DNA of 64,000 nucleotides from Apostichopus japonicus (Eukaryota; Echinodermata; Holothuroidea; Aspidochirotida; Stichopodidae): NCBI RefSeq assembly GCF_037975245.1, contig NC_092580.1, positions 28,797,501 through 28,861,500 of the forward strand, given 5' to 3'. The notes beneath the pieces are model-generated. The model saw only the letters and a list, made by a program, of their open reading frames with translations, did no database searches and was not told the origin of the DNA. Shown in pieces: positions 37,345 to 53,642 of this stretch (position 1 is the first letter of the stretch; the number at the start of each line of letters is the position of its first letter). A program made the translations under genes and the position numbers.

Positions 37345-38242
37345 TATGCACTCCGCCGTGTGTGCTTTGCTTCCGATCGTTAAGTGTTAAACACGTACAC
37401 TAGAACATTTATCTGAAAAGCCCAGTCATATATTTCACATGATATCGCCTTCAATGCTATTCCTTTCTGAAGTAAAAAAAACGAAGGATATTCTAAAATT
37501 TATTTCAGCTAAATATTATCTTTTTTGATCATAAACCAATATAAGTACGCTCTTGAAATTTTGAAACTTGTCCATTTCTAGATACTGACAGTTGTTGACA
37601 TAAATGTTTTCACGTTTAGTTCCAATGGTGAACTTGAATGAAACATAACTATGTCACGTCATAATTATGTGTACACTATCAAAAAATGTTTTGCTTGCGA
37701 ATATTGTTGTTATTAACATTGTTGTTGCATTAATTTTCATTAATAAAAATGGATTCAGTTTTCTGAAGAAATTTCACTTTCAGTAGTTCTCCCTGATATC
37801 AGATATGTTTGCTCCAAGTTTACGTTTACTTTTGATACAAAACGCATCAAAATTCATTCCCTCTAAGAAATAATGCAAGTAGAGTTAGATAAATATTTAA
37901 CTAGGCTACTAGAGATAACTTCCCCTTTGGTATAGGTAAAAAAATAAATGAACCAATGAACTACGGTATGCATGTATTTTAGAGAACAACACGTTATCGA
38001 CGTCAGGAAGTGTTTAAGAACAGAATATCGGTCCCGGTTTGTAGTTGGTAATACTGTTGTTATTGCTGCCATTATTTACGACAGTATACCGCTGTTCGCT
38101 ATAGATAAATACGTACAATAATCTTAGCTTGTAACATTGATGACTGAAATGACATTGGATTCATTCAATACCTATCGACTATAACGCTTAATATCGTATA
38201 GGATATAGCAGGAGTGGAATGTTAAGTATATACATATATATA
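37345..38242. other. Non-coding stretch, no gene seen
   Basis: AT-rich; nothing recognised beyond a 14-bp near-duplication of the SINE 5' end (about 37345-37358). Confidence 0.45.
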
Positions 38243-38250
38243 CACGGTGG

Positions 38251-38629
38251 CAAGGGCGTAGGAACCGGGGGGCTGGGGGGGGGGCGCCAGCCCCCCCCCC
38301 CAGTGAAAAATGTGGGGGGCGGAAGTATCATTCCGCCCCCCCCCCCCACTCCGCAAGTCAAAAAACCCCTTTTTCATTTCCAAATGAGAAAAAAAATCTC
38401 ATTTGGAGCACCAAATTGCATTTAAGGCCAGGTGAAAATGCAAAATTCTTTACAAAATGGAGTGGGAGTTGAAGTGTGCTATATTGCACCAAATTGCATC
38501 TGAGGCCACCTGGAAATGCAAAAAAAATCCAAAGGGGAGGGGGACACCCCCTCCCCTTATACCCCTCCCCCAGGCCGGCCATCAGTCTTCAGCCCCCCCC
38601 CCACTCAAAAGTACCTTCCTACGCCACTG
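38251..38629 (+). mobile_element. hAT-like MITE, copy A (379 bp)
   Basis: The left end is CAAGGGCGTAGGAACC and the right end reverse-complemented is CAGTGGCGTAGGAAGG. The duplication CACGGTGG is perfect at 38243-38250 and 38630-38637. Inside are long G and C runs and the motif CACCAAATTGCATCTGAGGC twice in variant form. Copy B (53643-54020) is the same element in reverse orientation and nearly the same length. Confidence 0.92.
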
Positions 38630-38637
38630 CACGGTGG

Positions 38638-40852
38638 TCTAGATTCCTTTCCATATGTAAAGTTATACTGTCATTCAAAGAGAAGGCAAATTAACAGCTG
38701 ATCGCACCGTTGTGAACGAAGAGGGTACATTGCCTCGTAAATTATATAGGTATATATATGTATCTATGCATTATAGTTAAATGAAGGGAATATCTTGAAA
38801 ACGACTGTTATTTACAGCTAAGAAGACTATAACTATAGACCTTGAGAGTAAGAGTGTATAGAGCCCGTTTGACAGTACGTATACGGTGCGATAAAGTCCG
38901 CTTTACGCTGGTTCCGCCCAAAGGGTTACTCAAAAGGTTAGGTTTTGTTCCTAACAGGACAAAACAATGTCTAGAATTTATGGGACAACAGACGTGAGAT
39001 ATTGTTAGTTTATACATATAAATGAATAACTGGGCTTTTAATCCTAAGGTCACTGGTTCAAATCCCGTTCTAAGCTATGGATTTCTTAACTCTTTTCCAT
39101 GTTATTAATTTGACAGTAGGTAAACCTTCAGCAACTATTAAATGCCCCTTTAACCTTTGCTCAACAGCCAATTGTCTAACATGCCTGTGGAAGTCGAAGC
39201 ATCAAAGGTGTAAAGAGTCGGCTTTGTTTTGAATGACAACCGGTGAAGAAAAATAAACGTCAACATGTCACGTACCTTTAATAGGTGACTGGAAGATAAA
39301 AAGAACAATGGCTAAACCGTTTTTGCAATCACGTCATCACAATGATTCTAGCTCCTTACTCTAGCCACTTATGTGGAACAATGGAGAGTCTTCATGAATA
39401 TGCATAAGTAGAACAAACCCCGAAGTCAGTAGCAATTGGACGATTTTCAAATGGTAATAACCTCCCTACACTGTCCTCCATTTCGTGCTCTCAAAGCACT
39501 GGTATTGCACTGGAACATGATATTCATACTGCTCGTACTGACAATACGAGTGCTCTGAAGCGGGACATAACATTACAGTATAGAAAAAAATTGTCCCAAC
39601 TGGGTGCAACCCCGATCAAAATTCCCGACGGCTGTTAAGTAGCGGTTTACAATGAAGGTGAAGATGTTTTATGCATGTCATATATATATCCCCAACGTAC
39701 CTATGCTATTGGATAATATTTGTAGGCTACATATATCAGGGGACTGGGATGATAAGAGGAATGTTATGATCAAAACAACAATCTTATTTTGCAAATTTCA
39801 TATTGTAGTAATTGAAAATTGTATGCACTCGAGTCAATATGTAATATCATTACTTTGATTAGTGGTCGGACTCGGGTTGTCTCTGCAGTCGGATTCGTCT
39901 CGGACTCGAAGTTAGTGTAGGCCTACTCGCATTCTGAATACGTGGAGACGGGTGCAGTTCAAATAACATTATCAGGTTCGATGTAAACTATATGGCCTGT
40001 ATCATCTACTATATAAAGGTTATAGGCATCAACGTTACGACTGAAGAGTTAAATGGTCATTCATATGGTTGATTTTGGTTGCTTATAAAATAAAATGCTG
40101 GAAATTCACGGCATCTTTAGGAAATTCTTGGCAACTTCAGGTCAAAACCGCAACCTCATGGCAATTTGCCTGGCGAGTTTTTTTTTTAATTTGTGATATT
40201 TTGTGAATGCATATGCGGAGTGATTTTTTTATCTTTATAATATTGAACTCACTTATTTACAGAGGGGATTTTTTTTCTGCCGATGGAATATCCCTTTAAG
40301 TTCTTTGTGACAGTAGTGTACATGTTTGCTTGAGATATTAAAAAAATTTACAACACGAATGCATAACAACCTCGGGCAATTGTTTCCGTGCTTACGCATC
40401 TTTTTCTGAAAATAGTTTTTACCTAAATGTTACATGCTATAGCTTTCTTATTTATTTTGTCCGTATTGAAAAAAAAACAGAATTTTAAGAAGTTTCAAAA
40501 CATAGGCATCCAATTGCTTTCCAACCTTGAACCTGCCAGTAGTATTTCGCTAACTGAACATTAATGACCTATAGTAATTAATACTGTTCAGACACTTGTT
40601 ACTATAAATAATCACACACTTTCAAAATTGTTTCTTCATGTCATTGCATAGTTGAGAGAGAAATAAACCGGTGTTCGTCCAGTTTGATTAATACCATCGT
40701 CCGGATAGCATAAAAGACCAAATCAAGCGAGCGGGGTGGAGCGGGCGGGGGGTGGGGGGGGGGGGGTCAGAAGGGATGGGTGGTTGAGGTTGCTGACTGC
40801 ATGGTGATACCGTATGCTTGTTTTATTCTACATCAATAATACCAAGTTAGTA
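38638..40852. other. Non-coding stretch with one possible tRNA-Lys-like fragment
   Basis: Nothing coding was recognised. At about 39030-39075 the run GGGCTTTTAATCCTAAGGTC then GGTTCAAATCCC resembles the anticodon and T-arm half of a tRNA-Lys(UUU). The 5' half is not tRNA-like, so it is at most a SINE remnant. A poly-G run lies near 40757. Confidence 0.4.
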
Positions 40853-41213
40853 TCAACCTCATTTTATATTACAAAAAACATTCTTTTAGACAATATCAAA
40901 ACCTCATTTTATGTTAAAAAATTCTTTCAGGCAATGTGAAAACCTCATTTTATATTACAAAAAACATTATTTGAGACAATTTAACAACCTCATTTTGCAT
41001 TAAAAAGATACAATATTTTCGGACAATATGAGAACCACATTTATATTACAAACACATTCTTTCTGACAATGTGAAAACCTTGTTTTTACTTAAAAATGCA
41101 CTCTTTGAGACAACACAAGAACTAATTTATATTTAAAAAAAAGAAACCTTTAAGGCAATATATATAGAATCTCATTTTACATAAAAACAAAGGCATTCTT
41201 TCAGACAATAGCA
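40853..41213. repeat. Degenerate ~45-bp minisatellite (about 8-9 copies)
   Basis: The order AACCTCATTTTATATTAC, AAAAACATTCTTT, GACAAT recurs roughly every 42-50 bp with considerable divergence between copies. Confidence 0.75.
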
Positions 41214-41505
41214 GAATGTAATCTACACTAACACACCAATTGTTGTTATCTGTCTGTCAGATATATCAAGATCGCCAAAATGCTGACAAACATAATTTCT
41301 ACCTCATTTAGAGAGTCATATAGTTTATACCAATAGACACACATTCGTATTCCAAGTGCCTTATCAATGTAGTTCAGAGGGCACAGGTAACCGCCTCTTT
41401 AATGTTATTCGATTTCAATAGAATAAACTCATCAAGAGTCATCAACTAAGAATAAATAGACAAAGATGATAAATGGAGGTTGTAAAAACGAGTATATATC
41501 TTTAT

Positions 41506-41550
41506 TACACGCATATAAAGGTTCCGAGTTCGAGTCACTCCAAGATTAAT
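41506..41550 (+). mobile_element. Degenerate tRNA-like SINE fragment
   Basis: ACGCATATAAAGGTTCCGAG and TTCGAGTCACTCC parallel the anticodon and box B part of the SINE at 42044. Too short and diverged for boundaries. Confidence 0.35.
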
Positions 41551-41625
41551 GTATGTCGTCCAGTTACAGAGTTGCATGACAATTGACAATTCATAATCAT
41601 GGACGTTAAATATGAATCTAAGAGA

Positions 41626-41790
41626 CTGACTTCGGTCAGCTGCGGCTTGAATAAGCCAATGATGGCTTCTTCGCGAGTTCCTGCTTGCAGGAGGATCTAA
41701 ATTACATACATAAAGCAGGAGGCCCGGGTTCGAATCCCAATGGAGGCTGGAAGTTTTTCACTGTTCTGGATTTTCCAACTTACTAAGATT
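41626..41790 (+). mobile_element. Mosaic SINE: tail of one family joined to the box B half of another
   Basis: 41626-41713 matches the body and CATA tail of the minus-strand SINE at 37.1 kb (CTTCGGTCAGCT, TTCGCGAGTTCCTGCTTGC, ACATACATA). From about 41712 it switches to the other family (AGGCCCGGGTTCGAATCCC, then TGTTCTGGATTTTCCAAC), which matches 42090-42150. The join lies inside the tail repeat. Confidence 0.6.
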
Positions 41791-41984
41791 TCGATTATAT
41801 ATATATTTATTGCCTTTGTCGTCTACCTCCATGTCATTTACAAAGTCTATTCAAAATATCTCTTTCGAGATCCGGCTTTAGGAATCACAAATGATTTCGA
41901 GTTGGTTAGCATCATGCTTGATCTCTAGAGTAAGGCAACTATGTCACCAAAACAGAACTAGTATTGTTCGATACAGGTGAAAAA

Positions 41985-42160
41985 CGCCTACAGTGGAATT
42001 ACGACCTTCCTTACCGGTTTCGAACCTCTGGACATACAATCAGCGTCCATATATAGCTTAGTGGTTAGGATGTCCGCATATAAAGCGGGAGGCCCGGGTT
42101 CGAATCCCGGTGGAGACTGGAAGTTCTTTTACTGTTCTGGATTTTCCAACTACAGTCTAG
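41985..42160 (+). mobile_element. tRNA-derived SINE, possibly dimeric
   Basis: 42044-42117 folds as a tRNA-like unit. It has box A TAGCTTAGTGGTTAGG, a 5-bp anticodon stem with loop ATATAAA, and a perfect T-stem CCGGG/CCCGG around TTCGAAT. Acceptor-stem pairing is incomplete. Upstream, GCCTACAGTGG and GGTTTCGAACC look like a second pair of A and B boxes, suggesting two tRNA-like units in tandem. The 3' part reads TGTTCTGGATTTTCCAAC. A reversed copy is at 58023-58114. Confidence 0.6.
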
Positions 42161-42713
42161 GCCTTGGTACATTTTACTTAGAAAAGTGTATAGGAGCGAG
42201 TATGAGATGTTACTGTTTGCATTAAAACTTAGTAACCTACTTTTCTCGAGGTAATATAACAGCTGCTGTTTTGACGAAAGTGTTATAATTGGTTACACAG
42301 TATACTATTTTCGTGACAAGCCAGAGACACTATACATATAGAAAACACAGCTATCTTCCTGAACTCTGGAAACTAGTTTGAACTTTTTAACACGACAGCG
42401 TCACGGTAATCTGTATAACGCTTACACGATTTACCAGTGACATCACAGTTGCAGCCTGTCACACATTTCAATCGTGATTGTATTGCATTTTGACTGTCTC
42501 ACTCTATTAGCTTAAAAATCCTCTAAATATCAGTGAAAATATGCTTTATACTAAAAGGCAAACGCTAGCAATCAGCGTACATCCTTGCTAACACCCCACC
42601 CATCCCCATTCACAGCCCAACCCGTTGGGGGGGGGGCGGAAGTATGGAGGAATTACCTTGCAATACGACAATCGCTTAAGGAAAGCCAAAAGGGCCAGCA
42701 GGTGAAATGATGT
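42161..42713. other. Non-coding stretch, no gene seen
   Basis: Nothing recognised except a poly-G run near 42628. Confidence 0.45.
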
Positions 42714-42721
42714 TCTGTAAT

Positions 42722-44028
42722 CAGTGGCGTAGCCAAGGGGGGGGCGTGGGGGGGGGGGGCGACAGCCCCCATGAAAACTTGTCGCCCCCCCACTGGGATT
42801 TTGGGTGTCGAAAAAAAATTACATGTGCAAAAAATATATCATTGGTCTGAATGGTTTCGAATCTCCATGATGACCACTCATGAACGACCCTTCGACCGCT
42901 GACCGGCAGTAGGCTATAGTTGCTGAAAAACCGGACGTGACATAGCACATAGGCCGGGTTTTCACTTCTGGGACGTACCCTGATGCTCATAAAACCGCTA
43001 GAAAAAACAAATTTTCAAGAAAGGAGACAATACTATCGCTGAGAATCAGTCTATCACCCTAATAATGTTTCAGACGCAATCTTTGATCATGTCAGTTTGA
43101 CATATAATTCGGTCATTCAGTATGTTACTTGGCTGAAAGCCCAGTCAATCTTTCCTTATTTTCCACGCGCAATTTGCAGATTTGTCGAAAAATGTCAATG
43201 CCGGTGTCAAGCTCACATATTTGTGGTATGACTCCCAGGACGGCAAGTCGAGAAAATCACATGCAGTCGCGGCGGATAGCTTCCTTCGCCTATAGTATGT
43301 CCGGGGACATTTTGGGGCATCGTTCCTGTAGGCCTATATCTTAGGCCCTGGAGTCATTCCTTGACCGACTTGGTGCAATATAATGTGCCCATTTCGAAGT
43401 AAATGTATTCACAGATTGTTAGTTGCCATGGGTTTGAACAAATGAGGGGTATTCTATCCTGAAACATAGGGCAAAATGGGGCTGGGGTTTCCAGTTCGCC
43501 GCATCATTTGTCAACTTGCACTGGGTTCTAATGTTGATGTCAATTGGAATCACTAATAACAGAAATAATCCACCAAAAATTAAGCCGCATGAACTTTATT
43601 GCAGATTTCCTGAGTGACGAATTTGTAATTTTCTCCCGAAATCACGCAACTAGATGGCTGCTATCCAGCCTGGCAAGTGCCATCTCCATCGATCTGGCAG
43701 ATACTGAAATCTGAAATTTTCTTGGTACGCTGCGCGCCAACTGATGGTGGCGCTCCGCTTAGATAGTACTTGCGGCCGGAATACTCGAATCGATTACGTC
43801 CCCAACCTCCCCCCCCCCCCCCCACGTTTCAAATCGGATTGACGCCCTTGCTTACAAGGCTTGGGAAGTGTCATTTCCGACGATCTAGGAGGCCTTTTAG
43901 CTAAAAATTTCGGTACGCTGCGCGCCAACCTATGGTGGCGCTCCGCTTAGATAGTAACAAGACGCCCTCCCAGGAAATGGTCAAGACCCCCCAGCGCCCC
44001 CACTGAAAAAATCCTGGCTACGCCACTG
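42722..44028. mobile_element. hAT-like non-autonomous element (1,307 bp)
   Basis: It starts CAGTGGCGTAGCCA and ends with the exact reverse complement TGGCTACGCCACTG, giving a perfect 14-bp terminal repeat. The duplication TCTGTAAT is perfect at 42714-42721 and 44029-44036. Two reversed copies of the shared core lie at about 43710-43770 and 43910-43960, so the right part seems internally duplicated. Its longest ORF (71 codons) has no transposase features. Confidence 0.92.
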
Positions 44029-44036
44029 TCTGTAAT

Positions 44037-46352
44037 ATATTACCATGTTCTAAGGATATGTCCATATCCTGAAGGATATATCCACCGTGTATAAGCTGAT
44101 ATGTGGCTGAAGTAAACATATTGCTGCTGCAAAGTTGTTGCCATTTTAAAGAAATCCCACATAGAATTGGAGTACATTTGAGTCACTTTGACAACGACCC
44201 CTAATTTCTGATACACTTCCACGAAAGATGCCGATATTGGTCTGTGATGTAAGATAGTTTTACCAGGGATCTGTTACCAAGGGTAACCGCTATCTAAGTA
44301 TGTTTAGTCTTACTTATTCTCGTATAATAGAACTGAAACAAACTATAGTCAGTTTTATAGTGTGCTTCTGCGCAGTGTGTCTAAGGTGTTAATAAAATGA
44401 AGTAAATGGAATTGTATCTTTATTATGTGTTTGTTTTCCTAGATTGGTTTAACTGTTCCACCCATATAACTGGATTTAAGCACTTTGCTAATGGTCAGTT
44501 ATAGATGTGTTTACCTGACCAATCAAATAAGTACAAATGTTTGTTCTTAGAAGATACTAACAGACATCAATCAAAAGCTACATGTCTTGATCTTAAAGTA
44601 GCTCTGTGAATTTGTACATGTGGTAGCTTATAGCAGACGAAGAGAAAAGTTAGAAGACGGGAACGACGAAGACTATCTATCGGAACAATTGAAGTGAAAA
44701 ATAGGGGGAGGGAGAAGTAAAGTGGGGGAGTGTGGGGGTGGTGAGATTTAAGGTTTATCGGAACAGATTTTGTAACCAAAATCGGGACAGCATTTGGGTT
44801 GCGACAAACTTACGGTTGAGACTTTTGTCATCATGCAGTAATTAAATTAATCGTGCTATAAATTCATCGATTTAAGAGTTTTTCTTTATTTTTTATCATT
44901 TGTATATCATTTAAATTGATTGCACCAAGTTTTGGGCGAGTCGATTGACTTAACGGGGTTTCATTTTACTAGAGAAGAGCTATGGGAAAGTGTTTACTGC
45001 ATTGAACTGTAAAATTCTTTATTTCAGTAATGAAATGCAACTATATAATTGCTTTAATTTGTAATCGTCAGTACTGCAACCTGTTACGTTTTTGCCTCAT
45101 TGACATCAAACAAACTGGAGTACTCGTGATACAGCTAATTTTTATGGACAAAGGTCAATCGAACTAAAATAGATAACAACTGTTGATTAGGGTGGAACGT
45201 AACCAACGATGACACAGGATTAATCAAGTAATGATAAGATTCTCCTCTAAATGATGAAGTAGAGTGTCAACTTCCAGATGTTTTTGTTTCAGTATTAAAA
45301 ACGTCTCTTATCGATGAATAGCTGTTTCGTCATCCAGGCGTGACAACAAACATATATAGAATGCAGACGATAATACCCACCTATTACATATCGGTACTAA
45401 TCATTCCCTTTGGATATATGTTTATATGTATCATATACAGAAATAACATTATATCACGCGGACTCTTGAGCGTAATCAATATAATTGGGCGTTGCAGTGA
45501 TAGGGTCTGACTGGACGGGGTGGGTATGGAGTATATGTCAAATTTATAAGCCTTTTACGGTCCTATTCATAGCGTCTTATAATGGTATGGTATGTAAATT
45601 CTTGGCTCAGTATATTTAATTGTCGATACTGTAATAATGACATAGCTATTCTAGACAGACTTCTGCCGGACTGGAGTGGCAGTGGTATAGAGTAGAGTTG
45701 GGAGTGGAGTGGAAAGCTTGAAATGAGAAATCACATAGGTTAGTTTACCTGCGACAACCGTTGAAGCAGGTAACAGTTATGGAGGCTATGCATGTTGTTA
45801 TTATTAAATTTGTTGATTTGTATACATATTAAGGTTATATACATATAGTGCTCCTCTGTGATACAATACAGTGCGTATATTAATTCCATGGGAAATGTGA
45901 CTGGTGTTTCCTCGCAGAGGTCGATAAGTTTATTGACTTTTCATCTATATCAGTCCGTGGGCGTGATGGTACTTATATAAGTCAAGATAGATGGATTTGA
46001 AAATGAAGAACGACGATTATCTATCTTCTGTCTACAATGGGTGTAGCCGACTTTGTATTACAGATTATGTGCTGTCATCGACATACTATCAAACCGTGGG
46101 TGAAAACAAGCACAACAATGCACAACAAAATAAAAACAAAAATAAAACTGTAGGAACACCTTCTTATGGGAGGCTCTTAAAGCCTAAGAATGCGTTCAAT
46201 CTTGACGATCTAAATCTTTTTTTTTGATACTATGGTGTAGTAAATGTAGTCACAACATTAATCGGACGCATGTACGGGCAGGTGTATAGGCTATCGACCT
46301 GTCCGTTCATGTCTGTACTTCCGGTATACAGCCTAATGTACAGTTGGTTACA
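44037..46352. other. 2.3-kb non-coding stretch, no gene seen
   Basis: Only short motif-free ORFs. Nothing recognised. Confidence 0.45.
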
Positions 46353-46432
46353 TCTCTATGTTCCGACGTCTCTATGTTCCGACGTCTCTATGTTCCGACG
46401 TCTCTATGTTCCAACGTCTCTATGTTCCGACA
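46353..46432. repeat. 16-bp tandem repeat, five copies
   Basis: TCTCTATGTTCCGACG is repeated five times, with one base changed in copy 4 and the last base in copy 5. Confidence 0.95.
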
Positions 46433-49284
46433 ATTTTTTGGACTCTAATTTTTAAAACCAAGATTTTGACCAAAATGTTTTCGGACCCAATTTTTTCGGA
46501 CCAAAATTCTTTTGGACCAATAGCATATAGGCCTACCGTATAACGTCTGGCTCTATCCTTCTCTGTAAAGTAACATTTCCATAGCAGTGCGAGCCGTTGT
46601 ATCATACAACTACAATCACCTCACGTAATGCACCCATAAATGAGCACATATCTCGTTACCGATCTTCTCGACAGAGGTAGACATGCAAAAAAAAAGGAGA
46701 AAAAAAAAGAAGAAAACAAGAAAAAAAAAAGTATTAAAAAGAATCGTAATTTAAATCCAAAAGTAAGATGAAAACAATAGCTCTTTGTTTCGATCATGTG
46801 ATCGTGCATAATGTAATCAAAACGAAATTAAAAACATTTGCATTGTTTTAGCAATATTTAAATGCCCGTTAGTCGATCCTTATTTCGTCATGCTTATTTC
46901 GCGTCACGTGCAATTCTTCATATAACTTCATAGATAGTCGGTACAAGAAATTATAATAATGTCAGGCGTATACTTTTGAAGAAAAGTCACCCAAGAGCTT
47001 CGACCCGAAAACCAAACGACTTGATCCACTGTGAACCCCCTGCAGTCCCCTTACATCGAGACTGTAACCGTATGGTCATGACTTGGTCACGTTTAGTGAG
47101 GTATCAGGACTCCTTTGGACAGGAAATAGATGTAACATATGCCTGATCATGTCATATATAAGCTGGTGAGATAACTACTGCATGTGTATCCTGCATCTGA
47201 GCTGAAAAGAACAGATTCTATACACATGATCTTAATCAACCGGCCGAGAAGAACCACTGACCATTGATTACATTAGTAATCACAACACTGAGCAAAGAAA
47301 AAGCAAAGCCCATCGTTTCCAAGGCAACGTATAAAATATTTATCTATACGCCATAATAATTCGATACCTTTTCCACAATTGTGTAAAGTTATAAACACCA
47401 AATGTTGCTTAAAATAATTGTGCTCAAGGATCAGCTGTTCCAGAAACAAAAAAAAATCGTAATTTTTGCTTCCTCGTGTGACATTGACATTAAACGTGAC
47501 TAACCTTAGAGACATGTACAGCCCTTTCAAAAAATGAAAGTGAATTACATATTTTGTTGGTTGTCAATATTTCAGTTTACATATTTGTTGTCACGTTTGT
47601 CATCCGGTATATTACCCTTCTACTTTGTATTTGTCAAGCCGCCCTACATCAAGGGGTTGACAATTATTTCAGTTGGATTGCAAAGAATCAGTCATGGCGA
47701 TGACTGCGCCTTGCTGCGCTGCACGCAGAGATACTAAGTTGAAGGCTACTACAGTCTAGACAGATGGTTTTGTACGTGCACTGCCATTCGTAAAACGCAT
47801 GATACGTGCTGCAATGTACACCGTCTCGTGGAATGTCCTATTCGATTCATAGCCTACCGTATAAATGCCAATATAGGCCTACATATTATCATATATAATA
47901 TGCGGTCAACTCACTGTTGCTTAATTCACAAAGTTCATAATCTTCATTCATGGAACCTATGACCTTTGACACCGTGTAAATGGCACATCGAATTGTATGA
48001 CGACTTGGGGTCGGTCGTTAAGAATGCCAGACCGTCATCAGAAGGTAAACTTATCCCATACCCAATTAGGTGATTGCAACAGCTGGTTGCATACACACCC
48101 CCCCCCCCCCCCTTAGATTATGTAATTAATTTCGCAACAGATAATTAACATGAATATTCATGTGTAGGTGTAATTAGCTGTTAATCATGTCTTCAAAATA
48201 ATGACCATCACAACTTTTCGTACGGACACTTATATCATATACATCATACGATGTATATACTGCAAAAGTGTTGTACATACATGGAAGCCTATATATATAC
48301 CAGTTGGGTGTAACTTGATGTTTCTCGTACCTGCAGGCCATTAATATTGCTAGCAAATATGCTAGTAGTTCAAAAATGCTCATTCACGCATTCTCAAACG
48401 TTTTCAATCATTTTACCTTATTTCACCCTGAAAGAAGTTCAAATATAAGCTAGCATTGTAACAGAAGTCTGCAGTTTGTCGAAAGGTTAAATAAAACACG
48501 TTACCACACCCAGTTTCAAGAAAACCTCGAAAGTGGTAATGAAAGTGCCTTTTTGTAATGAAAAAGCGCATTGATGGTATTTAACATGACTTTTTTCGTG
48601 AAAGGGGGGGGGGGGTGGGGGTACTTGAAAGCGCCCTTGTTGAAAATATTCAAATAATGCCAAGGAACATGCATAGGATCGATTTTGTTGCAATGTAGTT
48701 GTTGAGTAACTTTGTGCTCCCCCTCCCCCCCCCACTGCCCCTAGATATCTGTACCCTCCAGATCAAACACTCCTTCGCCCCTGTGCGCTTCCCGCGAATT
48801 AAAGCTGCAATTTGTATTGGATTAGCTACAAACGTTATGGTATGCCTGTGATTATAAACGAAACATATTGTTTTAATTGTACAAGGAACTATCAGTGGCG
48901 TCGAGAACCAGACCGGACTCAGTGAACATTTTCGCCAACGGGCATCGTTTTTGATGTCTTCTCTTTCATAATTTTCCGTAGCCCTTATTGATTTCAGGCC
49001 CCTGGACTGTATAGCTCTCCCTGAGACCCCCCCCCCCCCTGTCAGGCCTGGGAACGAGGAAAATGTGCATGTAGGCTACTTTAAATGTTTGCAATTGGCA
49101 CAACAAACAATAAGACATCACTTAAAATTGGTTGGACACAAATCTTTCTGTGTATTAACAGAAACGGTTTAATTGGATTGAGGAGTTTAATCTGAGAAGG
49201 GAGGTGTTATATTGGGTTTTAATCAGTAATGGAGGTGAATGGTTACTCATATAATTAATATATATGTCATTATCATTTACTTTA
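46433..49284. other. 2.9-kb non-coding stretch, no gene seen
   Basis: An A-rich tract lies at about 46687-46733 and poly-C or poly-G runs near 48101, 48606, 48725 and 49029. A lone hAT-like left end (CAGTGGCGTCGAGAACC) sits at 48893 without a matching right end. Nothing coding was recognised. Confidence 0.4.
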
Positions 49285-52943
<3,659 letters not shown>

Positions 52944-52951
52944 ACTAGATA

Positions 52952-53343
52952 CAGTGGTTTCGTCAGATATTTCAATCTTGGGGGCACAGTCGTGCACAGC
53001 ACTTAATAGAGAGGGGGGGGGGCACATTGTTAATTTTTGATTGCCGTCCTGGGGGAGGAGTTTGAGGGGAGGGGGTGTCCCCTCCCCTTTTAAGAAATAT
53101 TTGATTAATTAAGGGTCCTTATATGTAATGGTGCTATATTTTGCAACTTGAAGTAATTTTCGGGCTAAGTCTGTCCGATATTTATGATTTTGAATTGAGG
53201 CAGATAAAGTTTTTGTTATGAGTATTATTTTTAGTACTACACACGCATCTGGGGTAGGACACCTGGGCGGGCACAATCTTTTGGGGAGGGCACGTGCAAA
53301 CCCCCCCCCCCCCCCATCAGGCCACCCCTTGGCGACGCCACTG
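52952..53343. mobile_element. hAT-like MITE (392 bp)
   Basis: The left end is CAGTGGTTTCGTCAGA and the right end reverse-complemented is CAGTGGCGTCGCCAAG. The duplication ACTAGATA is perfect at 52944-52951 and 53344-53351. It contains a poly-G and a poly-C run. No coding capacity. Confidence 0.88.
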
Positions 53344-53642
53344 ACTAGATAATACGCATACATGATCTCGGCTAAAAGTTGTTAAGGAATCTACTGTCAA
53401 ACATATACAGAACTAATATGATGTTACAATACCTCATTAAATCTCATACATTGATCATTACAAAATGTATAGGGCCTACGCATGCGCGAAATGATGAGAC
53501 ATTCAGGTGTCTTGAGATGAATATTTTGAATTCTTTTAAAGGAGTACGTTATGTTCGGCGCTGTGGAGTGTGTTTTATTCACAACTGTTCAGTCGAAGTA
53601 ACGTACTGAATTTATTTCAGTGAAAGTAGTAATGTTTAGAAG

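Noticed and set aside
39030-39085. tRNA-Lys gene
   Set aside because: Only the anticodon and T-arm half resembles tRNA-Lys. The D-arm half is missing.
42044-42117. Functional tRNA gene
   Set aside because: Boxes A and B and two stems are good, but the acceptor stem pairs poorly, the anticodon would be an unusual AUA, and the unit is embedded in a repeated sequence with other copies, so SINE fits better.
48893-49060. Another hAT-like element starting CAGTGGCGTCGAGAACC
   Set aside because: No matching right end or target duplication was found downstream, so boundaries cannot be supported.
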